A stretch of DNA of 7,042 bases, from positions 17,684 to 24,725 of the forward strand of contig DOHN01000128.1 of the NCBI GenBank assembly GCA_003535195.1, read 5' to 3'. The position numbers were made by a program, and so were the translations under genes. This document shows positions 1 to 5,200 of the stretch, piece by piece. The stretch comes from Ruminiclostridium sp. (GTDB taxonomy: Bacteria > Bacillota > Clostridia > DSM-8532). The notes under the pieces were generated by a model. The model did not search any database. It saw only the letters and a list, made by a program, of their open reading frames with translations, and was not told where the DNA came from. Every line of letters starts with the position of its first letter. Position 1 is the stretch's first letter.

Positions 1-1060
1 TGATGGCCTTTTTGGTCTGATTTTCATAGCTGGTCATGGTAGAAAAAGTATTGGTAATAAGAATAAGGCTGTCCTCAATATCGGTAAAAGTTATTTTGCT
101 CTCCGTCTTATTATATTTGCCGTTATTTTTCAAATACTTGTCCAGCTCATTGACAAAGGCGGCCTTAACCGCCTTATCCGGCGCTCCTCCATACTCCAGC
201 CAGCTGGAATTATGATAGTATTGAATGGTGTTGATCTCATTGTTAAAGCAGAACGCGATCTGCATCTTCACCCTGTATTCAGGTTTATCGTCGCGGTCCC
301 TGCCCCGGGCCGCCCCCTCAAAAAAGCGCGGGGCCGTTATCCCCCTATCACCGTTTAATTCCTGGACATAGTCAACGATACCATTCTCATAAAGGAAGGT
401 TTCTGTTGTCCCGCTCTCTTCATCGGTAAATTCAAAGACCAGTCCGGCGTTGACCACGGCCTGCTTCTTGAGAGTGTCCCTAAAAAATTCAGCCGGGATC
501 CGGATATCCGTGAAAACTTCCCTGTCCGGTTTCCAGGTCTGAATAGTGCCCGTATGCTCCGCATTGAATTTTGTTTTTGTTAAGCCGCCGATATTGATTC
601 CGCGCTCAAAATGAAGCTCATATTTATAGCCGTCACGAAAAACCGTCACATCCATGAACTCGGAGCTGTATTGGGTAGCGCAGGCGCCAAGGCCGTTTAG
701 CCCCAACGCAAATTCGTAGTTCTCCCCGGTATTGTTGGAATATTTTCCGCCGGCATAGAGCTCGCAAAAGACCAGCTCCCAGTTATATCGCTCTTCCTTC
801 TGATTATATTCCACAGGAATACCACGCCCCTGATCCTCTATGGTTATGGAATAATCCCTATGGCGGGTGACACGTATAAGCCGGCCGTGGCCCTCCCTGG
901 CTTCATCAATAGAATTGGACAGGATTTCAAAGAACGAATGCTGGCACCCCTCCAACCCGTCTGACCCGAATATAACGGCCGGCCTTAACCGGACGCGGTC
1001 CGCACCCTTTAACGAGGTAATACTTTCATTTCCGTAGCTTTGCTTTCGTTTAGCTGACAT
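1..1060 (-). CDS. parE: Type IIA DNA topoisomerase B subunit (topoisomerase IV/gyrase B-like), 5' part only
   Basis: ATPase subunit of a type II topoisomerase, which works with an A subunit (not in the window) to change DNA supercoiling or unlink chromosomes. The visible 353 residues cover the GHKL ATPase domain and the transducer. Seen: EILSNSIDEA at 45-54, with Glu45 and Asn49 matching the catalytic Glu and Mg-binding Asn; EDQGRGIP at 75-82, with Asp76 as the adenine-contacting Asp; the ATP-lid motif GLNGLG at 120-125; and the transducer loop Gln348-Thr-Lys350 just before the left window edge. The usual KRPGMYIG near the N-terminus is replaced by LRPAVIFG (25-32), which fits a divergent clostridial paralogue rather than standard GyrB. 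ATG at 1060 is the only start between an in-frame stop at 1082-1084 and the conserved core, and GGGAG lies 7 nt upstream. The first 52 bp overlap the preceding gene. The toprim domain lies outside the window. The ParE versus GyrB choice is inference. Confidence 0.88.
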   Translation of the reverse strand, partial: MSAKRKQSYGNESITSLKGADRVRLRPAVIFGSDGLEGCQHSFFEILSNSIDEAREGHGRLIRVTRHRDYSITIEDQGRGIPVEYNQKEERYNWELVFCELYAGGKYSNNTGENYEFALGLNGLGACATQYSSEFMDVTVFRDGYKYELHFERGINIGGLTKTKFNAEHTGTIQTWKPDREVFTDIRIPAEFFRDTLKKQAVVNAGLVFEFTDEESGTTETFLYENGIVDYVQELNGDRGITAPRFFEGAARGRDRDDKPEYRVKMQIAFCFNNEINTIQYYHNSSWLEYGGAPDKAVKAAFVNELDKYLKNNGKYNKTESKITFTDIEDSLILITNTFSTMTSYENQTKKAI

Positions 1061-1611
1061 TGTTTCACTCCCAGTGTATTTTTAATATCCACCTTTAACA
1101 GGCCGGTGGATATTTCTCCTGATGCTGTAATGGAAATACCATCATAATTTTTAGCAATTAAAATTTTGTCTTTCCCCTGCGTTTTCTGAATATAGGCATC
1201 GCCCAGAAGTATACTGCCCAACGCCAAGGTCTGTTCTCCGGTAAAGACAGGCTCCAGATAGTTTTTTGCCATCTCTATGATTTTTCCTATATCCTGAATA
1301 TCCGTGATGGATATCATTTTTGTATCTGCGGCTATACTGGCCAAAAAATCCTCATTGCTTTTCAGGACCTCGATGGTCACTGCCCCATCCTCCGAGGAAT
1401 AGCTTGCTTTGGAACCAGCCTCCATTTTCAGGGACAGATCACATAATCCTGTTTTCAAAAGCTGTACCGGATCTTTCTTCTCCGCTTTCGGAGGCCTCTC
1501 CCCTGCCGACAGACCCACAGCTGCCAGCGCAAAGCCCGGAATAACCGATCCAATGGTCAGAACCGCTATTAAAGAAATACTTAATAATGATACCATAATT
1601 TTCTTAATCAT
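1009..1611 (-). CDS. Small predicted exported or membrane-anchored protein, unknown function
   Basis: A 200-residue protein I do not recognise. It starts with a Sec-type signal or N-terminal anchor: Lys3-Lys4, a hydrophobic stretch at about 5-27, and a plausible signal peptidase site after Ala28-Leu-Ala30. There is no lipobox cysteine. A charged linker (about 37-47, ERPPKAEKKD) follows, then a soluble region of about 150 residues with two cysteines, Cys57 and Cys185. An alternation of beta-like segments near 60-85 and 150-182 suggests a compact, beta-rich domain, but that is only an impression. I chose ATG at 1611 because GGGGAGG sits 8 nt upstream and the Lys-rich hydrophobic start follows at once. 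An in-frame ATG at 1674 would add 21 non-signal-like residues and bypass that site. The last 17 codons overlap the topoisomerase gene in another frame, so the two are probably co-transcribed. Any functional link to the topoisomerase is unproven. Confidence 0.75.
   Translation of the reverse strand: MIKKIMVSLLSISLIAVLTIGSVIPGFALAAVGLSAGERPPKAEKKDPVQLLKTGLCDLSLKMEAGSKASYSSEDGAVTIEVLKSNEDFLASIAADTKMISITDIQDIGKIIEMAKNYLEPVFTGEQTLALGSILLGDAYIQKTQGKDKILIAKNYDGISITASGEISTGLLKVDIKNTLGVKQCQLNESKATEMKVLPR
1068..1072 (-). promoter_or_regulatory. Ribosome binding site of the topoisomerase gene
   Basis: GGGAG on the minus strand, 7 nt before ATG at 1060. It lies wholly inside the upstream gene's reading frame and supports the 52-bp gene overlap as the true arrangement. 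Confidence 0.6.
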
Positions 1612-1619
1612 TACATAAT

Positions 1620-1626
1620 CCTCCCC
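1620..1626 (-). promoter_or_regulatory. Ribosome binding site fixing the start of the exported-protein gene
   Basis: GGGGAGG on the minus strand, 8 nt upstream of ATG at 1611. It decides in favour of the 200-residue protein over a 221-residue version starting at 1674, which would place this site inside the coding sequence. Confidence 0.75.
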
Positions 1627-1676
1627 AGGTAAATATTTAGAATTATATTGTCCAAAACAAGGGAAAATTTGCATGG

Positions 1677-1704
1677 ATTATGCTAATTTGTGTGCTGTCA
1701 TCAA
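1677..1704 (-). promoter_or_regulatory. Possible sigma-A promoter for the exported-protein/topoisomerase unit
   Basis: On the minus strand, TTGATG (1704-1699) is followed after 16 bp by CATAAT (1682-1677), giving 4/6 and 5/6 matches to the consensus. It would give a leader of about 60 nt before ATG 1611. A perfect TATAAT also lies closer in (minus strand, 1647-1642) but has no convincing -35. Either could be used, and AT-rich DNA gives chance matches. Confidence 0.3.
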
Positions 1705-1757
1705 AATTAAATATTTCTTTGCTTATTTTAGCAAACATTTGTTCTTAATGCAAAGGG

Positions 1758-1784
1758 AAAAACGGCTTGCAGGAGCAAAAGCCG
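1758..1784 (-). terminator. Minus-strand intrinsic terminator in the divergent intergenic region
   Basis: Read on the minus strand, CGGCTT (1784-1779) pairs with AAGCCG (1768-1763). An inner GC/GC pair after a 2-nt bulge leaves a TCCT loop, and TTTTT (1762-1758) follows directly. The plus strand has no T-run after the stem, so the polarity is minus. No gene lies upstream in that direction, because the ABC operon is divergent. The terminator therefore implies a short minus-strand transcript or a leader that ends here. The stem is short, so confidence is moderate. Confidence 0.5.
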
Positions 1785-1880
1785 CTCCTAGTTAAAAGCG
1801 ATAGAGTCATGTTTCAGTACTCCCTACTGGTGCCGTGAGTGATATTAAAGTGCGTAAGCGGAGCAGGATTGCGGAGCGGC
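1758..1880 (-). ncRNA. Candidate structured RNA or terminator-controlled leader (tentative)
   Basis: On the minus strand, GCCGCTCC (1880-1873) is the exact complement of GGAGCGGC (1788-1781), which could close a domain of about 85 nt. Inside it CAGTA/TACTG (1829-1825 with 1819-1815) forms a small hairpin with a 5-nt loop. The 3' arm of the outer helix overlaps the 5' arm of the terminator at 1784-1781, so the two structures are mutually exclusive, as in attenuators and riboswitches. A competing hairpin AGGAGC/GCTCCT (1789-1784 with 1776-1771) also exists. I recognise no known RNA family. No strong minus-strand promoter is visible upstream, and an 8-bp match in GC-rich DNA can occur by chance. 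A degenerate dispersed repeat is an equal alternative. Confidence 0.25.
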
Positions 1881-1908
1881 GCGAATTGAAGTCCCTCTTA
1901 AAAAAGTG

Positions 1909-1937
1909 TTGACAATAGATATATTCTATTGTATCAT
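1909..1937 (+). promoter_or_regulatory. Sigma-A promoter of the GntR/ABC operon
   Basis: A perfect TTGACA (1909-1914) and TATCAT (1932-1937, 5/6) are separated by the optimal 17 bp. Transcription should start near 1943-1946, inside the downstream inverted repeat, about 35 nt before the GntR start codon. The strength of the promoter fits a unit that is normally held off by a repressor. Confidence 0.85.
1913..1931. repeat. Inverted repeat filling the -35/-10 spacer (possible second operator)
   Basis: CAATAGA (1913-1919) and TCTATTG (1925-1931) are perfect 7-bp inverted arms around a 5-bp TATAT centre. The repeat occupies the spacer and overlaps the end of the -35 box, where a bound protein would block RNA polymerase. 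Its arms differ from those of the downstream repeat, so it may bind a different protein, or it may be chance symmetry in AT-rich DNA. Confidence 0.4.
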
Positions 1938-1957
1938 TGTATTAGTCACTTAATACA
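1938..1957. promoter_or_regulatory. Likely operator for the GntR/YtrA-type repressor
   Basis: TGTATTA (1938-1944) and TAATACA (1951-1957) are perfect 7-bp inverted arms with a 6-bp spacer. The repeat starts directly after the -10 box and covers the expected transcription start. A symmetric TGTA...TACA site at this position, next to the regulator's own gene, is the usual arrangement for autorepressing YtrA-subfamily GntR regulators. Binding by this protein is inferred. Confidence 0.65.
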
Positions 1958-1964
1958 GTGGTAC

Positions 1965-1971
1965 AAAGGAG
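1965..1971 (+). promoter_or_regulatory. Ribosome binding site deciding the GntR start
   Basis: AAAGGAG ends 7 nt before ATG at 1979. An in-frame GTG at 1958 would place this site inside the gene and has no ribosome binding site of its own, so ATG 1979 is preferred. Confidence 0.8.
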
Positions 1972-1978
1972 CGATAAC

Positions 1979-2350
1979 ATGACATGGGATTTAAAATCTG
2001 ACAGGCCCTTATATACTCAGCTCATTGAGCAAATTGAACTGAAGATCTTCTCCGGGACATACCCGCCCGGCTCCAGACTGCCTTCCGTTCGGGATATGGC
2101 TCAAGAGGCTTCTGTGAATCCAAATACCATGCAGCGGGCACTTGCAAAGCTGGAAGAAGACGGGCTTATCATCACGCACCGCACCAGCGGGCGATCTGTG
2201 ACGGAGGATAAAGAAATGATTAAGAATTCAAAAAGCAAACTGGCGCGGGATCAAATTTCTGAATTTATTGAAAAGATGCAGATGCTCGGCTTTGAAAAGC
2301 AGGAGACCCTTATTCTTATCACCGAAATGCTGGAGGAGATAAAAAAATGA
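1979..2350 (+). CDS. GntR-family transcriptional regulator, YtrA subfamily
   Basis: A 123-residue DNA-binding repressor, first gene of the exporter operon. An N-terminal winged helix-turn-helix spans about 10-76. It includes the family hallmarks PLYTQLIEQI (10-19), PPGSRLPSVRDMA (29-41), and the recognition-helix segment VNPNTMQRALAKLEEDGLI (46-64), followed by the wing. The C-terminal part (about 77-123) is a short helical tail, typical of the YtrA subfamily, which dimerises there and lacks the large ligand-binding domains of FadR or HutC types. The length matches the subfamily. Its stop codon overlaps the ABC ATPase start in ATGA, so the two are translationally coupled. It probably represses its own operon through the inverted repeats at the promoter. 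The inducing signal is unknown; relatives often respond to cell-wall antibiotics. Confidence 0.93.
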   Translation: MTWDLKSDRPLYTQLIEQIELKIFSGTYPPGSRLPSVRDMAQEASVNPNTMQRALAKLEEDGLIITHRTSGRSVTEDKEMIKNSKSKLARDQISEFIEKMQMLGFEKQETLILITEMLEEIKK

Positions 2351-3045
2351 ATGCTATCCTTGAATGTAATAACCTCACAAAGAGCTTTGGGCACACCCAT
2401 GCTTTAACCTCAGTAAATTTATCAATCGGCAGGGGGCAGATTGTGGGGCTTTTAGGTCCCAACGGCAGCGGAAAAACTACCATCATTAAGCTTGCCACCG
2501 GACTTCTTACCCCTACAACCGGAGAGATCCTGATTGATGGGAAAAAGCCCGGAACCGAAACAAAAAAAATTGTATCCTATCTTCCCGAAAAGACTTATTT
2601 GAATGATTGGATGCGAGTCTATCAGATCATTGAGCTTTTTTCAGATTTTTATGCGGACTTTAAAGAGGAAAAAGCATATGACATGCTAAAGAAACTGAAT
2701 ATCGACAGAAGAGACCGGCTAAAGACAATGTCCAAGGGAACCAAGGAAAAGGTTCAGCTCATTTTAGTGATGAGCCGGGAAGCGGATTTGTATCTTTTGG
2801 ATGAGCCCATCGGAGGCGTTGACCCGGCGGCAAGAGATTATATTCTGGACACCATCCTCAAAAATTATAACGAAAATGCAACCGTGGTGATCTCGACTCA
2901 TCTAATCTCAGATATAGAAAAAATACTGGACCATGTTATATTCATTAAGGAAGGTCAGGTTCTTCTTACTTCCCCGGTGGATGATATCAGGGACCAGAAG
3001 GGTAAATCTGTTGATGCTATGTTCAGGGAGGTATTCAAATGTTAA
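2347..3045 (+). CDS. ABC transporter ATP-binding protein (YtrB-like)
   Basis: A 232-residue single nucleotide-binding domain that should pair with the permease encoded next and power export across the membrane. Seen: Walker A GPNGSGKT at 37-44; a Q-loop region YLPEKTYL (78-85) with Glu81 where Gln is usual; a degenerate signature MSKGTKEK (128-135) in place of LSGGQ; Walker B LYLLDE (148-153) with catalytic Glu153; D-loop GGVDPA (156-161); and switch His185 in STHLI. All catalytic residues are intact, so it should be active. The altered Q-loop and signature are common among exporter ATPases that accompany GntR/YtrA regulators. GGAGGAG lies 8 nt upstream of the start, and the gene overlaps the regulator by 4 bp and the permease by 7 bp. 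The substrate cannot be read from the sequence. Confidence 0.93.
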   Translation: MNAILECNNLTKSFGHTHALTSVNLSIGRGQIVGLLGPNGSGKTTIIKLATGLLTPTTGEILIDGKKPGTETKKIVSYLPEKTYLNDWMRVYQIIELFSDFYADFKEEKAYDMLKKLNIDRRDRLKTMSKGTKEKVQLILVMSREADLYLLDEPIGGVDPAARDYILDTILKNYNENATVVISTHLISDIEKILDHVIFIKEGQVLLTSPVDDIRDQKGKSVDAMFREVFKC

Positions 3046-3824
3046 AAAAGCTTTTGAAATATGAAATAAAAGCCACGGCGCGGACATTTTTGCCGATCTA
3101 TCTTGTTCTGATCCTATTCGGAGTCATAAACTGCTTTTCCGTATCACCCGGCGAATTCGGGGTACCGGCCGCCATCACTATGAGCCTATATGTATTTATT
3201 CTCATCGGCACATTTGTGACTACCCTGATTGTAATGATCCAGCGGTTTTATAAAAACCTTCTGAACGATGAAGGTTATCTGATGTTTACTTTGCCCGCTC
3301 AAATCTGGCAGCATATTGTGAGCAAACTCCTTGTATCCCTGCTGTGGACAGTGCTCAGCACCTTTTTCGCAATCCTGTCCATACTGATTATATCCATGAG
3401 GGAATTTTCTCTTTCATCCTTTGTACAGGCTATAAGCTTGTTATATGAAGAAATTTACAGTGTTTTGGGATCAGGCGTCAACATATTGGCCATCCAGGTG
3501 CCTATATGTATCGCAATATTTCTTATTGCCAATATCCTGATGATCTACGTGTCGATATCTATCGGGCACCTTCTTAACCGGCACAGAATAATGGCTTCCA
3601 TCGGTGCATATTTCGGTATTTATACCATTCTTCAGATCACCCTTCCCACTCTGATCATTAAATTATACGGCGACGACCTCTTTGTGGTGAAAACGGCGCC
3701 TTCGGAAGTGCTTGCTTTTGTGCAAAGCCTGTTTTGGCTGGGTATTATAACAGGTACAATTCTATCGGCAATATTCTTTTTTGTCACAAATTATATTCTG
3801 AGCAGGCGTTTAAATCTGGAATAG
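3039..3824 (+). CDS. ABC-2-type transporter permease, six predicted membrane helices
   Basis: A 261-residue integral membrane protein, the transmembrane half of the exporter. Hydrophobic segments lie at about 17-33, 45-67, 97-118, 149-175, 186-209 and 227-253. The cytoplasmic segment between helices 2 and 3 carries RFYKNLLNDEGYLMFTLP (69-86), a pattern I associate with permeases of YtrA-linked exporters in Clostridia; it is probably the coupling region that meets the ATPase. The basic N-terminus (Lys3, Lys4, Lys7) and the C-terminal SRR suggest both ends are cytoplasmic. GGGAGG stands 7 nt before the ATG, which overlaps the ATPase stop by 7 bp. Only one permease gene is present, so the working transporter is probably a homodimer of permeases with two ATPases. 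An antimicrobial peptide or lipid substrate is plausible but unproven. Confidence 0.88.
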   Translation: MLKKLLKYEIKATARTFLPIYLVLILFGVINCFSVSPGEFGVPAAITMSLYVFILIGTFVTTLIVMIQRFYKNLLNDEGYLMFTLPAQIWQHIVSKLLVSLLWTVLSTFFAILSILIISMREFSLSSFVQAISLLYEEIYSVLGSGVNILAIQVPICIAIFLIANILMIYVSISIGHLLNRHRIMASIGAYFGIYTILQITLPTLIIKLYGDDLFVVKTAPSEVLAFVQSLFWLGIITGTILSAIFFFVTNYILSRRLNLE

Positions 3825-3856
3825 CAAAGTTTCGCTTTAAGAACATCAATCCAATG

Positions 3857-3899
3857 AAAAAAGGAGTGCCGCAAAGATCAGCGGCACTCCTGCTTTTTT
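3857..3899. terminator. Bidirectional intrinsic terminator between the permease and clpX
   Basis: A perfect 11-bp stem, AGGAGTGCCGC (3862-3872) with GCGGCACTCCT (3881-3891), has an 8-nt loop. It is flanked by six A on the left (3857-3862) and six T on the right (3894-3899). It therefore ends the plus-strand ABC operon and also the minus-strand tig-clpP-clpX transcript. Confidence 0.92.
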
Positions 3900-3906
3900 G
3901 TTTAGT

Positions 3907-5196
3907 TTATGACGCCGGGTCGATTTCCCGTTTTTTCTTCTTAGGCGGAGGAAGCACCTTACGCTGCTCGCCCATAACAAGATCAGGCTGCTGATTATTC
4001 ACAACAGTCTCCCTCGTAATAATGCATTTCTCAATATTATCCTGTGAAGGAATGTCATACATCACATCCAGCATAATATCCTCCATGATGGCCCGAAGTC
4101 CTCTGGCGCCGATCTTTCTTTCAATGGCCCGGTCAGCAATGGCATCCAATGCGTTTTCATCTATTTCCAGCTGAACGCCATCTAACTCGAAAAGCTTTTT
4201 ATATTGTCTTACCAGCGCATTTCTCGGCTTTGTCAGAATGTCAATGAGAGCATTCTTATCCAGCGGGCTCAAGGAAACAGTAATGGGCAGCCTGCCGACA
4301 AACTCAGGGATAAGACCGTATTTTAGAAGGTCCTGAGGATTTACCCGGGCAAATAATTCACCCAGATCCTTTTCCCCCTCACTCTCAATATCTGCGCCAA
4401 AGCCCATCGACTTTTTGCCTATTCTGCTCTGAATGATTTTTTCAAGGCCATCAAAGGCACCGCCGCAGATAAATAAAATATTTGTCGTATCAATCTGTAT
4501 GAATTCCTGGTGGGGATGTTTCCGTCCTCCCTGAGGCGGAACCGAGGCCATGGTTCCCTCCAGGATCTTCAGCAGCGCCTGCTGGACGCCCTCACCGCTC
4601 ACATCTCTGGTGATGGAGGGGTTATCGGACTTCCTTGAAATCTTATCCACCTCATCAATATAAATAATGCCTTTTTCAGCGCGTTCAATATCATAATCGG
4701 CCGCCTGGATCAGCTTCAGCAGAATATTCTCAACATCCTCGCCCACATAGCCGGCCTCTGTCAGGGAGGTGGCATCTGCAATAGCAAAGGGGACATTCAG
4801 TATTTTCGCCAGCGTCTGAGCCAGATAGGTCTTACCGCTGCCGGTAGGGCCCATTATAAGTATATTGCTCTTTTGAAGCTCAATGTCATTCCTGCCTGCG
4901 TCACTGCCAATACGTTTGTAATGGTTATAAACGGCGACGGCCAAGGTTCTTTTGGCTTTATCCTGACCAATAACGTACTCATCCAGGGCCTTTTTTATTT
5001 CATGGGGCTTCGGAATTTCATCCAAAGTCTGTTCAACACGGTCATCGTCAAATTCCTCTTCGATGATCTCGGAACAAAGTTCTATGCATTCATTGCAGAT
5101 ATATACGCCGGGACCTGCTACAATTCTGTTGACCTGCTCCTGAGTTTTTCCGCAAAATGAGCATTTTACCTGCTTTTTTTCATCATATCTTGCCAT
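3907..5196 (-). CDS. clpX: ATP-dependent Clp protease ATP-binding subunit ClpX
   Basis: AAA+ unfoldase that recognises tagged or regulatory proteins, unfolds them and threads them into ClpP. It has 429 residues, normal for the family. Seen: the N-terminal zinc-binding domain with Cys12, Cys15, Cys34 and Cys37; Walker A GPTGSGKT (116-123); pore loop GYVGED (149-154); Walker B IIYIDE (177-182); the RKH pore motif (225-227); a ClpP-docking loop with Met-Gly-Phe (264-266) in place of the more usual Ile-Gly-Phe; arginine finger Arg302 in PEFVGRLP; and sensor 2 GARGLR (363-368). The C-terminus ends in a proline- and lysine-rich tail with PPPKKKKR, probably disordered. The ATG lies 4 nt after the clpP stop, and its purine-rich ribosome binding sequence (GGGGTGATGG) overlaps that stop, so translation is probably coupled to clpP. 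No CtsR-type heptanucleotide repeat is visible nearby. Confidence 0.98.
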   Translation of the reverse strand: MARYDEKKQVKCSFCGKTQEQVNRIVAGPGVYICNECIELCSEIIEEEFDDDRVEQTLDEIPKPHEIKKALDEYVIGQDKAKRTLAVAVYNHYKRIGSDAGRNDIELQKSNILIMGPTGSGKTYLAQTLAKILNVPFAIADATSLTEAGYVGEDVENILLKLIQAADYDIERAEKGIIYIDEVDKISRKSDNPSITRDVSGEGVQQALLKILEGTMASVPPQGGRKHPHQEFIQIDTTNILFICGGAFDGLEKIIQSRIGKKSMGFGADIESEGEKDLGELFARVNPQDLLKYGLIPEFVGRLPITVSLSPLDKNALIDILTKPRNALVRQYKKLFELDGVQLEIDENALDAIADRAIERKIGARGLRAIMEDIMLDVMYDIPSQDNIEKCIITRETVVNNQQPDLVMGEQRKVLPPPKKKKREIDPAS

Positions 5197-5200
5197 ACCA

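Larger units (their letters stand above)
1612..1978. other. Divergent intergenic region between the exported-protein gene and the GntR/ABC operon
   Basis: These 367 bp contain no credible gene. The left third (about 1612-1757) is AT-rich and holds the possible minus-strand promoter, plus a weak 6-bp hairpin (TTTGCT/AGCAAA, 1718-1735). The middle (about 1758-1900) is richer in GC and carries several inverted and direct repeats, including a minus-strand terminator and two copies of GCGGAGC (1858-1864 and 1871-1877). The right third (1909-1978) is the promoter, operator and ribosome binding site region of the plus-strand operon. Confidence 0.8.

Noticed and set aside
355..564. Minus-strand 69-codon open frame inside the topoisomerase gene
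   Set aside because: Overlaps the clearly conserved topoisomerase frame and has an Arg/Ser-rich, non-protein-like translation.
1320..1618. Two plus-strand open frames opposite the exported-protein gene
   Set aside because: Low-complexity Pro/Ser-rich translations, no ribosome binding sites, and fully antisense to a gene with a better start; they are frame shadows.
1612..1674. Longer version of the exported protein starting at ATG 1674 (221 residues)
   Set aside because: It adds 21 residues before a clear signal sequence, has no ribosome binding site, and would bury GGGGAGG at 1620-1626 inside the gene.
1718..1735. AT-rich hairpin TTTGCT/AGCAAA as a terminator
   Set aside because: Stem is short and AT-rich, and neither strand has a proper T-run directly after it.
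1958..1978. GTG start at 1958 for the GntR regulator
   Set aside because: It has no ribosome binding site, abuts the operator, and would place AAAGGAG inside the coding region; ATG 1979 fits the family N-terminus.
3734..3994. Plus-strand open frame across the permease end and terminator
   Set aside because: It runs through the intrinsic terminator and into antisense clpX, and has no ribosome binding site.
4873..5160. Plus-strand 95-codon open frame antisense to clpX
   Set aside because: Mirrors the codon pattern of clpX; no ribosome binding site or recognisable domain.
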